NCBI GenBank assembly: GCA_016296675.1
Contig: JAEDIV010000074.1
Span: forward strand, 1 to 12,869
From: Clostridia bacterium
GTDB taxonomy: Bacteria > Bacillota > Clostridia > Christensenellales > Aristaeellaceae
Reading direction: 5' to 3'
Length of the DNA: 12,869 bases
The notes under the pieces are model-generated. The model did not search any database. It was given only the letters and a program-made list of their open reading frames with translations, and was not told where the DNA came from. This document shows, in pieces, positions 1-7,154 of the stretch (position 1 is its first letter; each line of letters starts with the position of its first letter). Made by a program: the position numbers and the translations under genes.

Positions 1-23
1 ATCAAAAAAGGTACTTTTTTGAT
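1..23. repeat. Perfect inverted repeat with A/T-tract arms
   Basis: Positions 1-10 (ATCAAAAAAG) and 14-23 (CTTTTTTGAT) are exact reverse complements around the loop GTA. The A-tract/T-tract form is that of a weak bidirectional terminator. It may belong to a gene ending left of the window. The window starts on the first base of the repeat, so it could be longer. Confidence 0.45.
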
Positions 24-29
24 GGCTTG

Positions 30-66
30 AAACGCGCCGCCTCAACTTCTGTGAGGCAGCGCGTTT
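30..66. terminator. Terminator-like hairpin below the FGGY kinase gene
   Basis: The arms AAACGCGC (30-37) and GCGCGTTT (59-66) pair, then one C/A mismatch (38/58), then GCCTCA (39-44) with TGAGGC (52-57), leaving a 7-base loop. On the plus strand the stem runs straight into a T-rich tract (64-89), so it looks best as a terminator for a plus-strand gene left of the window. On the minus strand it lies 16 bases after the kinase stop codon, but its T-run there is short. Together these suggest a shared terminator between convergent genes. Confidence 0.65.
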
Positions 67-81
67 GTTTATTTATTTCAT

Positions 82-1671
82 TTATTTCATGAATTCTGCG
101 GCGGCTTTCTCGGCAGGAATCGCCTGAAGAAAGCGCGCGGTGTAGGCGTCAAAGCCCTTGGCATCTTCCTCATCGGGTTCAACGGTCACAGCCTTTGCCG
201 CGGCAAATACGGATTCGTTCAGATATTCTTCCAGCGTCTGTCCGGCCTTTTTGTTCACGCGGTAAGCCGCCAGAAGCGCCATGCCCCAAGGCCCGCCTTC
301 ACCGGCGGTCTCCATGACGGAAACGGGGGTTTTGAGCGCGGCGGAAAGCATCTTCTGTCCGACAACGGGCGTTTTAAAATATCCGCCGTGACCCAGGAGA
401 GAATCCACCTTCACGTTCTCATTGTTGAGAATATCCATGCCCACTTTAAGGCCGGTCATCGCGCCCATCACGATGGAGCGGGCAAAATTGCCAAAGGACA
501 TTTTCGCGTCAGGCATGCGGACGACCATCGGGCGGCCCTCATCAAGGCCGACAACGGGTTCGCCGGACAGCATCGCCATGTTGACAACGCCGCCTGCGTC
601 CTTTTCGCCTTCGAGCGCGGAAGTGAAAATGGCGGTATAGATATCGCCCATGGACACATTCAGGCCTGCTGCATCGGAAAAGCCCTTCAACATTCCGGCC
701 CAGGCATTGATATCGCTGGTACAGTTGTTGCAGTGCACCATCGCGACCGGCTTTCCGGTGGGCGTCGTTACCATGTCGATTTCAGGATAAACCTTCGAAA
801 GCGGCTTTTCAAGAACGATCATGGCAAACACGCTGGTTCCGGCGGAAACATTTCCTGTACGAACGGCAACGGCATTGGTTGCCGCCATGCCCGTGCCTGC
901 GTCGCCTTCGGGCGGACAGAGGGGGCATCCGGCTTCGAGTTCGCCTGCGGGATCGAGCAGCAGCGCGCCCTCTTTCGTCAGGCAGCCCGCATCCTCGCCT
1001 GCATTCAGAACGCAGGGAAGGATTTCGCGGATTTTCCATGTGTAGCCCGCTTCTGATACCTTTTTATCAAAAGCCTCGATCATCTTCTGATCGTAGTCGC
1101 ATTTTTCGCTGTCAATCGGGAACATACCAGACGCCTCGCCAACGCCCAGCGCCTTTACGCCGGTAAGCATGAAATGAATATAGCCGGCAAGCGTCGTCAG
1201 GAAGGATATATCTTTCGCATGCGCTTCCTTATTGAGCATCACCTGATACAGATGCGCAATGGACCATCTCTGCGGCACATTGAAATTGAAAAGCTCGGTA
1301 AGCTCCTTCGCCGCTTCGCCCGTCATGGTGTTTCGCCAGGTGCGGAATTCGGCAAGCTGGTTTCCGTCTTTGTCAAAGGCCAGATAGCCATGCATCATGG
1401 CGGATATGCCGATAGCGGAAAGCTTCGTAAGCTTCACGCCGTATTTTTCAAATACATCCTTTTTGAGATTTGAAAACGCATCCTGAACGCCTGCCCAGAC
1501 GTCCTTGAGCGAATATGTCCATACACCGTTTACCAGCTGGTTTTCCCAGGTGTGGTCACCGGAGGCAATGGGCGCGTGATCTTTGCCGATCAAAACAGCT
1601 TTAATGCGCGTGGATCCCAGTTCGATGCCAAGCACTGCCTTTCCGGAAGCGATGAAAGAATTCAATTCCAT
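82..1671 (-). CDS. FGGY-family carbohydrate kinase, probable AraK-type ribulokinase (or xylulokinase)
   Basis: A 529-residue cytoplasmic sugar kinase that would phosphorylate a ketopentose with ATP, feeding the pentose phosphate pathway. The N-terminal phosphate-binding motif GIELGSTRIKAVLI is at residues 15-28. Conserved blocks GISAMMHGYLAFD (88-100) and FRTWRNT (109-115) follow. The presumed catalytic Asp is in EGDAGTGM (255-262), with the nucleotide-binding stretch SAGTSVF (276-282) and a C-terminal GHGGYFKTP (427-435). These blocks recall, from memory, the clostridial and Bacteroides group often annotated as xylulokinase that includes the non-AraB ribulokinase AraK; the substrate is inference. 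Start: the open frame runs on to 1935, but AAGGAG lies 9 bases before the ATG at 1671 and only 3 bases before an alternative ATG at 1677. A promoter ends just upstream. The GH43 arabinanase in this window fits an arabinose role. Confidence 0.85.
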   Translation of the reverse strand: MELNSFIASGKAVLGIELGSTRIKAVLIGKDHAPIASGDHTWENQLVNGVWTYSLKDVWAGVQDAFSNLKKDVFEKYGVKLTKLSAIGISAMMHGYLAFDKDGNQLAEFRTWRNTMTGEAAKELTELFNFNVPQRWSIAHLYQVMLNKEAHAKDISFLTTLAGYIHFMLTGVKALGVGEASGMFPIDSEKCDYDQKMIEAFDKKVSEAGYTWKIREILPCVLNAGEDAGCLTKEGALLLDPAGELEAGCPLCPPEGDAGTGMAATNAVAVRTGNVSAGTSVFAMIVLEKPLSKVYPEIDMVTTPTGKPVAMVHCNNCTSDINAWAGMLKGFSDAAGLNVSMGDIYTAIFTSALEGEKDAGGVVNMAMLSGEPVVGLDEGRPMVVRMPDAKMSFGNFARSIVMGAMTGLKVGMDILNNENVKVDSLLGHGGYFKTPVVGQKMLSAALKTPVSVMETAGEGGPWGMALLAAYRVNKKAGQTLEEYLNESVFAAAKAVTVEPDEEDAKGFDAYTARFLQAIPAEKAAAEFMK

Positions 1672-1703
1672 ATTCATTCTCTCCTTTACGATATAATCAA
1701 GCC

Positions 1704-1717
1704 TATACATAGGTATA
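1704..1717 (-). promoter_or_regulatory. Candidate operator: palindrome over the kinase transcription start
   Basis: TATAC (1704-1708), four bases, GTATA (1713-1717): an interrupted palindrome directly downstream of the predicted -10 box. Inside it CCTATACATAGG (1702-1713) is a second, overlapping perfect palindrome. The position, covering the start site, is where a repressor such as a GntR- or LacI-type sugar regulator would act. No regulator gene is in the window, so the binding protein is unknown. Confidence 0.4.
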
Positions 1718-1745
1718 TGATACGCTATTTTTCTATAAATTGCAA
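1717..1745 (-). promoter_or_regulatory. Sigma-A-type promoter of the FGGY kinase
   Basis: Read on the minus strand: -35 TTGCAA (1745-1740, 4 of 6 consensus bases), a 17-base spacer, -10 TATCAT (1722-1717, 5 of 6). The start would be near 1710, giving a leader of about 40 bases that carries the AAGGAG ribosome binding site. Confidence 0.6.
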
Positions 1746-2133
1746 CCAATCGCGGCGAAAAATCTGCCTGTTCATCAGAAGATGATCCTCCTGTCTCAAA
1801 AAACGCTTCTATTGAAGGACAATACGAAACGTTCCTTAACGGCAGAAATACAAACCTGCGCCGAAGTTTTAAGCACAAACAAGCGCAGCGTTCTTTCTTT
1901 GCAAAACGTGCATATTCTTGACAGATACACTCCATTATTCATAATTCATTCGCTTTATTCGTATAATTATGCATCCTTTCCTATTTCCTGCATTTTCCGT
2001 TAAGATAAAGGGACAATTTCACAATTCTGTGTATCAAACGCATAAACCAATGAAATAATTCACAAAAAAGAAGGATTGCTTCTGCAAAATTCCAAATTCA
2101 CGATAAATCGCGGTAAAATCGTGTCAAAAACTC
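1746..2133. other. Intergenic region between the divergent kinase and liv operon
   Basis: No convincing gene. Open frames here are short and lack ribosome binding sites. The stretch is AT-richer than the flanking genes, as expected for regulatory DNA. It holds one forward promoter candidate (1918-1945) and, just ahead of the main liv promoter, the inverted repeat CACGAT (2099-2104) / ATCGTG (2118-2123), which could be a regulator site. I recognise no riboswitch. Confidence 0.5.
1918..1945 (+). promoter_or_regulatory. Upstream promoter candidate, distal to the liv operon
   Basis: TTGACA (1918-1923, 6 of 6), a 16-base spacer, CATAAT (1940-1945, 5 of 6). If used, its transcript would start near 1952 and carry about 270 untranslated bases before the binding-protein gene. 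A second TATAAT at 1962-1967 has a weaker -35 partner. Confidence 0.4.
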
Positions 2134-2162
2134 TTGATGAATCGTATATAGATGCGTATAAT
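2134..2162 (+). promoter_or_regulatory. Main promoter of the liv operon
   Basis: -35 TTGATG (2134-2139), a 17-base spacer, -10 TATAAT (2157-2162, perfect). The start would fall near 2169, about 50 bases before the ATG at 2221, with AGGAGG at 2206-2211 in the leader. Confidence 0.65.
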
Positions 2163-2220
2163 AATACCCAACATCGGTTCAGGCGATGAACCGAACGCTA
2201 CAATTAGGAGGAAACCACTT

Positions 2221-3360
2221 ATGAAGAAGATTTTTGCTCTGGTTCTGGCGCTTATGCTGGCTATGGGCGCCTGCTCCGCTTTTGCTGAGGACGCTATCAT
2301 CATCGGTATCTCCGGCCCTCTCACCGGCCCCTATGCCATGTATGGTCTGGGCGTTGTACACGGCGCTGAGATCGCTATTGAAGAAGTAAACGCACTGGGC
2401 GGCATCCAGTTCGCCCTCACCTATGAAGACGACGAAGGCGACCCCGAGAAGGCCGTCAACGCCTACAACAAAATGCTGGATGACGGCGCAGCCCTGATGG
2501 CTTCCACCGTTACCTCCGGCGCCTGCGCCGCTGTTGCCGCCGAAGCGTACAACGACCGCGTATTCATGCTGACTCCCTCCGCCTCCTCTCCCACCGTAAC
2601 CGAGGACCGCGACAATGTATTCCAGGTTTGCTTCACCGATCCCGGTCAGGGCGCCGCTTCCGCGCAGTACATCGTGGAAAACAAGCTTGCCTCCAAGGTC
2701 GCCGTTATCTACAACAACGGCCTCGACTATTCCACCGGCATCTATCAGACCTTCTCCGAGAAGGCAGCCGAGCTCGGCCTTGAAATCGTTTCCGTTACCA
2801 CCTTCTCCTCTGACGACAACGCCGACTTCTCCGTTCAGCTGACCGAAGCCAAGAACGCAGGCGCCGACCTCGTCTTCCTTCCCATCTACTACACCCCCGC
2901 TTCCATGATTCTCAAGCAGGCCAAGGGCATGGACTTCGCGCCCATTTTCTTCGGCGTTGACGGCATGGACGGCATTCTCTCCATCGAAGGCTTCGACACC
3001 TCTCTGGCCGAAGGCGTATATCTTCTGACTGCTTTCTCCGCTGACGCAGCTGACGAGAAGACCCAGTCCTTCGTCAAGAAGTATGTTGATCTCTACGGCG
3101 AAATCCCGAACCAGTTTGCTGCCGACGCATACGACGCAATCTACGCGCTGTATGAGGCCTGCAATGCTGCCGGCGTTACCGCCGAAATCGCAAACGAGAT
3201 GGACGGCTTTGTTCCTGTTTGCGAAATGCTGATCCCCATTATGACTGAAATCACTGTCGAAGGCATCACCGGCACCATGAGCTGGCAGGCCACCGGCGAA
3301 GTCACCAAGACTCCCACCGCCGTTATTATCGAAAACGGCGCATATGTAGGCGCAAAGTAA
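2221..3360 (+). CDS. livJ: Branched-chain amino acid ABC transporter, substrate-binding protein (LivJ/LivK type)
   Basis: A 379-residue extracytoplasmic binding protein that captures the substrate for the permease encoded downstream. The start at 2221 is set by AGGAGG nine bases upstream; an in-frame ATG at 2152 lies in the promoter. Residues 1-22 are a signal peptide with a basic KK, a long hydrophobic core and AFA before E23. Cys18 is preceded by M-G-A, which is not a standard lipobox, so membrane anchoring is uncertain. The mature part opens with IIIGISGPLTGPYAMYG (26-42) and IEEVNALGG (53-61), the family's hallmark N-terminal ligand-cleft region. Codons ending in C are very frequent (ATC, AAC, GAC, TTC), consistent with high expression. 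The ligand could be leucine, isoleucine or valine, but related proteins bind other amino acids or amides, so it is not settled. Confidence 0.9.
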   Translation: MKKIFALVLALMLAMGACSAFAEDAIIIGISGPLTGPYAMYGLGVVHGAEIAIEEVNALGGIQFALTYEDDEGDPEKAVNAYNKMLDDGAALMASTVTSGACAAVAAEAYNDRVFMLTPSASSPTVTEDRDNVFQVCFTDPGQGAASAQYIVENKLASKVAVIYNNGLDYSTGIYQTFSEKAAELGLEIVSVTTFSSDDNADFSVQLTEAKNAGADLVFLPIYYTPASMILKQAKGMDFAPIFFGVDGMDGILSIEGFDTSLAEGVYLLTAFSADAADEKTQSFVKKYVDLYGEIPNQFAADAYDAIYALYEACNAAGVTAEIANEMDGFVPVCEMLIPIMTEITVEGITGTMSWQATGEVTKTPTAVIIENGAYVGAK

Positions 3361-3371
3361 TTAAACCCCAT

Positions 3372-3409
3372 ATTGAAGCGCCGCAGAACACATTTTGCGG
3401 CGCTTCAAT
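3372..3409 (+). terminator. 14-bp perfect hairpin after the binding-protein gene
   Basis: The arms ATTGAAGCGCCGCA (3372-3385) and TGCGGCGCTTCAAT (3396-3409) pair without mismatch around a 10-base loop, 11 bases after the stop codon. No T-run follows, so it is more likely a partial terminator or an mRNA 3'-end stabiliser than a full stop. That would let the binding protein be made in excess of the permease. Confidence 0.6.
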
Positions 3410-3428
3410 TGACCAATAAAGCGTATAG

Positions 3429-3485
3429 AGGTAATCAACGGCAGCTGTCTGCGGTATGAAATCGACCGGCTGCCGTTGATTACCT
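3429..3485 (+). repeat. 17-bp perfect inverted repeat upstream of livH
   Basis: The arms AGGTAATCAACGGCAGC (3429-3445) and GCTGCCGTTGATTACCT (3469-3485) are exact reverse complements around a 23-base loop. It sits 19 bases after the first hairpin and 30 bases before the livH ATG. It lacks a T-run. It may be an RNA processing or stabilising stem, an attenuator, or a small repeat element of the genome. Confidence 0.6.
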
Positions 3486-3515
3486 TAACGTATTGTATGG
3501 AGAGGTTATTTTAGC

Positions 3516-4412
3516 ATGATCACTTTCTTGTCTCACGTCATTAAGGGCGTCAATCTGGGCAGCGTATACGCCGTTATCGCCCTTGGCTATACCATGGTTT
3601 ACGGCATTGCCAAGATGCTGAACTTCGCCCACGGCGACGTTATCATGGTCGGCGCGTATGTTGCGTTCTGCATCATGTATTATCTTGGCATCAATCCCGT
3701 CATCGGCATTTTTGGCGCAGTCATCGCGTGCACAATTCTGGGCATGCTGATTGAGCGTCTTGCCTATAAACCCTTAAGGCAGGCCACTTCCCTTGCTGTT
3801 CTGATTACCGCCATCGGCATGAGCTATTTCCTTCAGAACATGGCACAGCTGATCTGGACGAGCAATCCCAAGTCCTTCCCGTCCATCCTGCCTGACTCTC
3901 CCATCGTTCTTTACGAAAATGGCGCGCAGCAGCTGACCATGACCCCCATCAATATTCTGACGATCGTTTCCTGCATCGTCATCATGATCGCTCTGACCCT
4001 CTTTATCAGCAAAACGAAAATCGGAAAAGCCATGCGGTGCGTTTCCGAGGATAAAGGCGCGGCGGAACTGATGGGCATCAATGTAAACCTCACCATTTCC
4101 ATCACCTTCGCCATCGGTTCCGCTCTTGCGGCAATCGCAGGCGTTCTTCTGTGCTCCTCAGGTTATGCCAACCTTTCGCCCACGACCGGCTCCATGCCCG
4201 GTATAAAGGCATTCACCGCTGCCGTTTTCGGTGGTATCGGCTCTATTCCCGGCGCAATGCTGGGCGGTATCCTTTTGGGCCTTATCGAGATTCTCGGCAA
4301 AGCCTATGTTTCCAATGAGCTTGCGGATGCGTTTGTGTTCGCAGTTCTGATCGTTGTTCTTCTTGTCAAGCCCACAGGTCTTCTCGGCAAGAAAGTACAT
4401 GAAAAGGTGTGA
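3516..4412 (+). CDS. livH: Branched-chain amino acid ABC transporter permease (LivH type)
   Basis: A 298-residue integral membrane protein, one of the two permease subunits of the importer. Successive hydrophobic stretches span almost the whole length, as in the family (about eight segments). The family motif GYTMVYGIAKMLNFAHGD is at residues 24-41. The cytoplasmic loop that contacts the ATPase is represented by GKAMRCVSEDKGAAELMGIN (170-189). The start at 3516 has a GGAGAGG-like site about 10 bases upstream. The gene follows the two hairpins of the 155-base spacer after livJ, has no clear promoter of its own, and is followed by livM after 9 bases, so it is read as part of one operon. Confidence 0.9.
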   Translation: MITFLSHVIKGVNLGSVYAVIALGYTMVYGIAKMLNFAHGDVIMVGAYVAFCIMYYLGINPVIGIFGAVIACTILGMLIERLAYKPLRQATSLAVLITAIGMSYFLQNMAQLIWTSNPKSFPSILPDSPIVLYENGAQQLTMTPINILTIVSCIVIMIALTLFISKTKIGKAMRCVSEDKGAAELMGINVNLTISITFAIGSALAAIAGVLLCSSGYANLSPTTGSMPGIKAFTAAVFGGIGSIPGAMLGGILLGLIEILGKAYVSNELADAFVFAVLIVVLLVKPTGLLGKKVHEKV

Positions 4413-4421
4413 GGTAGCAAT

Positions 4422-5474
4422 ATGAAACGCAAGTATAAGCTTTTTATCGGCAACCTCATCACCTATCTAATCGTCATCGCCGCCTTTGTCATCTGCCAGA
4501 GCATGATCAAAAACGGCGAAATGAGCCGCAGCATGCGCGGCCAGATGGTGCCCATCTGCTGCTATGTCGTAATGGCGGTTTCTCTGAACCTCACCGTCGG
4601 TATTTCCGGCGAACTCAGCCTTGGCCACGCCGGCTTTATGTCCATCGGCGCATTCACCGGCATTACCGCCTCCGCATGGCTTCTTGCCAGATTCAATATC
4701 GACGATAAAATCATCCGCCTTCTTCTTTCCCTCGTGGTCGGCGGCGCGTTTGCCGGGTTTGCCGGATTTTTGATCGGCATTCCCGTTCTTCGCCTGCGCG
4801 GCGACTATCTGGCCATTGTTACCCTGGCATTCGGTGAAATTATCCGAAATATTTTAAACTGCCTCTATGTTTCCCTGGACGGCCCCAGCCTCAATATCGC
4901 CTTCAACAGCGCCGATATTCCCGGAAAAATGCTCATCAAAGGCCCGACCGGCGCAACCGGAAACCCCAAGCTTGCAACCTTCGCAGTCGGATTCGGTCTT
5001 GTCCTTTTCACGCTGTTTGTGGTTCTGAACCTTAAAAACAGCCGCGCCGGCCGCGCAATCATGGCAGGCCGCGACAACCGCATCGCCGCCGAATCCATGG
5101 GCATCAGCGTTACCAAGTATAAGATGATCGCCTTTGTCACTTCCGCAGTTCTGGCCGGTATGGCAGGCGCGCTGTACGGCGCGAACTTCTCAAGCTTTGC
5201 CGCTTCAAAATTCAAGTTTGATACCTCGATCCTTATCCTTGTATTCGTGGTTCTCGGCGGCATCGGCTCCATACGCGGCTCGGTCATCGCCGCAATCGTA
5301 TTGACGCTTCTTCCCGAGCTTCTGCGCGAGTTCGACGATTACCGCATGCTGGTATACGCGGTCGTGCTCATTGTCATGATGCTTCTGACCAACAGTCCCT
5401 TTGTCAAGAGCATCGTTCAGCGCATCACAGGCATTTTCAAAAAGACAGAAAAGGAGGATGGAGCAAATGTCTGA
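4422..5474 (+). CDS. livM: Branched-chain amino acid ABC transporter permease (LivM type)
   Basis: A 350-residue membrane protein, the partner permease of LivH. Family motifs are LSLGHAGFMSIGAF (66-79) and LRLRGDYLAIVTLAFGEI (123-140). The ATPase-contacting loop is GRAIMAGRDNRIAAESMGIS (210-229). The ribosome binding site lies over the end of livH (AGGTGTGAGG at 4405-4414), suggesting coupled translation. The last 8 bases overlap the start of livG. The C-terminus is a short, charged cytoplasmic tail rich in lysine and glutamate. Confidence 0.9.
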   Translation: MKRKYKLFIGNLITYLIVIAAFVICQSMIKNGEMSRSMRGQMVPICCYVVMAVSLNLTVGISGELSLGHAGFMSIGAFTGITASAWLLARFNIDDKIIRLLLSLVVGGAFAGFAGFLIGIPVLRLRGDYLAIVTLAFGEIIRNILNCLYVSLDGPSLNIAFNSADIPGKMLIKGPTGATGNPKLATFAVGFGLVLFTLFVVLNLKNSRAGRAIMAGRDNRIAAESMGISVTKYKMIAFVTSAVLAGMAGALYGANFSSFAASKFKFDTSILILVFVVLGGIGSIRGSVIAAIVLTLLPELLREFDDYRMLVYAVVLIVMMLLTNSPFVKSIVQRITGIFKKTEKEDGANV

Positions 5475-6327
5475 GAAAAGATTCAAGCCAAACACCATCA
5501 TGGTGCCCGTCCCCAGCCGCTCCATCGTTCCCGAGCGCGACGCGGGCAGGCATCCTGTTCTCGAAACCAGCCACCTGGGCATCGAGTTCGGCGGTCTCAA
5601 AGCCGTTGACGATGTAAACCTCGCCGTCGGCCCCACTGAAATCTGCGGCCTGATCGGCCCCAACGGCGCAGGCAAAACCACCGTTTTCAACCTCCTGACC
5701 AAGGTATACCAGCCCACCAACGGCACCATCCTTTTAAACGGCAAGGATACCTCCGGCATCACCACCGAGCAGGCCAACCGCATGGGCATCGCCCGTACCT
5801 TTCAGAACATCCGTCTGTTCAACAACATGACGGTTGAAGAAAACGTAACCATCGGCCTTCACAACCAGATCAAATACAGCCTCTTCACCGGTATGTTCCG
5901 CCTACCCGGCTACTGGAAAGCAGAGAAAGCGCAGCACAAGCGCGCCATGGAGCTTCTGGATATCTTCGATATGACCTCGCTCGCCTCCGCGAAAGCCGGA
6001 AGCCTGCCCTACGGTGCGCAGAGAAGACTTGAAATCGTTCGTGCTCTGGCGACCAATCCCTCGCTCCTGCTTTTGGACGAGCCCGCTGCGGGCATGAATC
6101 CCCACGAGACGGAAGAATTGATGAGCAACATCATCAAAATCCGCGACCAGTTCCAGATCGCCATCATGCTAATCGAGCACGACATGAACCTGGTCATGGG
6201 CATCTGCGAAGGCATCTGTGTTCTCAACTATGGCCGCGTCATCGCAAAGGGCACGCCGGATGAGATTCAGTCCAACCCCGCGGTTATCGAAGCCTACCTC
6301 GGTAAGAAAAAGGAGGGCGGCAAATGA
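5467..6327 (+). CDS. livG: Branched-chain amino acid ABC transporter, ATP-binding protein (LivG type)
   Basis: A 286-residue cytoplasmic ATPase of the importer. Walker A GPNGAGKTT is at 64-72, the Q-loop in TFQNIR at Q113, the LivG-type signature PYGAQRRLEI at 181-190, Walker B LLLDEP with D204 and E205, and the switch His at 238 (IEHDM). All catalytic residues are present. The start at 5467 is supported by AAGGAGG nine bases upstream, inside livM; a second in-frame ATG at 5458 touches that site and is less likely. About 30 residues (MSEKRFKPNT... to R28), rich in Pro, Arg and Ser, precede the usual LivG beginning (VLETSHLGIEFGGLKAV, 31-47). Most LivG proteins begin there, so the extension is unusual. 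No good start codon lies between it and the ATPase core. Confidence 0.9.
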   Translation: MSEKRFKPNTIMVPVPSRSIVPERDAGRHPVLETSHLGIEFGGLKAVDDVNLAVGPTEICGLIGPNGAGKTTVFNLLTKVYQPTNGTILLNGKDTSGITTEQANRMGIARTFQNIRLFNNMTVEENVTIGLHNQIKYSLFTGMFRLPGYWKAEKAQHKRAMELLDIFDMTSLASAKAGSLPYGAQRRLEIVRALATNPSLLLLDEPAAGMNPHETEELMSNIIKIRDQFQIAIMLIEHDMNLVMGICEGICVLNYGRVIAKGTPDEIQSNPAVIEAYLGKKKEGGK

Positions 6328-7031
6328 GTCTGTTGAAAATTGACAACATCCACGTCTATTACGGCGCGATTCACGCCATCAAGGGCGTATCCTTCGAAGT
6401 CAACGAAGGTGAAATCGTAACCCTGATCGGCGCAAACGGCGCCGGTAAATCCACCACGCTCAATACCGTCTCCGGCCTCATCAAGCCCAGAAGCGGCAAC
6501 GTGCTTTTTGAAGACAAAAGCTTACTCAAGGTTCACACCTCCAAGGTTGTCAGCCACGGCATGGCGCTCTGTCCCGAAGGAAGACGTATTTTCCAGCAGA
6601 TGACCGTCAAGGAAAACCTGGAAATGGGCGGCTATACACGCCCCGATAAGGAAATTCCCGATTCCATCGAAGAAATGTTCACGCGCTTCCCGCGCCTTAA
6701 GGAGCGCGAAAAGCAGATCGCCGGAACGCTCTCCGGCGGCGAACAGCAGATGCTGGCCATGGCGCGCGCGCTTATGAGCAAACCCAAACTCCTCATGCTC
6801 GATGAGCCGTCCATGGGGCTTGCCCCGATTCTGGTAGAGCAGATCTTTGAAATCATCAAGGAGCTCCACGAGGCAGGCGTAACCATCCTCCTGGTCGAGC
6901 AGAACGCGCAGATGGCTCTCTCCATTGCCGATCGCGCCTATGTTCTTGAAACCGGTAAAATCTCCATGTCCGGAAACGCCGACGAGCTGCTCCATAACGA
7001 CGCCGTGCAAAAAGCGTATCTGGGTTCTTAA
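6324..7031 (+). CDS. livF: Branched-chain amino acid ABC transporter, ATP-binding protein (LivF type)
   Basis: A 235-residue ATPase, the second nucleotide-binding subunit that pairs with LivG. Walker A GANGAGKST is at 36-44, the signature LSGGEQQ at 136-142, Walker B LLMLDEPSMGLAP at 157-168. The switch position reads VEQN (191-194), Gln in place of His, which is normal in LivF. Its length is that of the family. The ATG overlaps the livG stop as ATGA, and AGGAGGG at 6311-6317 is the ribosome binding site, so translation is coupled. It is the last gene of the operon; a terminator follows 6 bases after its stop codon. Confidence 0.92.
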   Translation: MSLLKIDNIHVYYGAIHAIKGVSFEVNEGEIVTLIGANGAGKSTTLNTVSGLIKPRSGNVLFEDKSLLKVHTSKVVSHGMALCPEGRRIFQQMTVKENLEMGGYTRPDKEIPDSIEEMFTRFPRLKEREKQIAGTLSGGEQQMLAMARALMSKPKLLMLDEPSMGLAPILVEQIFEIIKELHEAGVTILLVEQNAQMALSIADRAYVLETGKISMSGNADELLHNDAVQKAYLGS

Positions 7032-7037
7032 GTTCAA

Positions 7038-7083
7038 GGGGCTGCTGCAGATTTTTTCCTTCTGCAACAGCCCCATTTGTTTT
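7038..7083 (+). terminator. Rho-independent terminator of the liv operon
   Basis: GGGGCTG (7038-7044) pairs with CAGCCCC (7068-7074) and TGCAG (7046-7050) with CTGCA (7062-7066), with one C/A mismatch between. The stem is followed by ATTTGTTTTAT, a T-rich tail. Confidence 0.85.
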
Positions 7084-7116
7084 ATACGTTTTGTCCTTTC
7101 TATTTCCTGCCCCGCG

Positions 7117-7125
7117 TGTTATAAT
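7117..7125 (+). promoter_or_regulatory. Extended -10 promoter of the GH8 gene
   Basis: TGTTATAAT: a perfect TATAAT at 7120-7125 with TG one base upstream, the extended -10 form that can work without a good -35. The best -35 at 17 bases is only TTTCTA (7097-7102). The start would be near 7132, with AAGGAG at 7141-7146. Confidence 0.55.
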
Positions 7126-7154
7126 GTAATAAGCAATTCAAAGGAGACATAATC

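Noticed and set aside
388..1056. Plus-strand open frame of 222 residues opposite the kinase
   Set aside because: His/Arg/Ala-rich shadow of the real minus-strand gene, no ribosome binding site or motif.
1899..1915. Possible CcpA (cre) site
   Set aside because: The spacing around the central CG does not fit the consensus; no convincing cre site was found near the other promoters either.
1672..1935. N-terminal extension of the kinase frame by about 88 residues
   Set aside because: It covers the promoter and ribosome binding site and has no FGGY-like sequence.
1969..2058. Short open frame of 29 codons in the liv leader
   Set aside because: No ribosome binding site and no run of branched-chain amino acid codons expected of a leader peptide.
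5205..5789. Minus-strand open frame of 194 residues across livM and livG
   Set aside because: Antisense to two overlapping genes with full family motifs.
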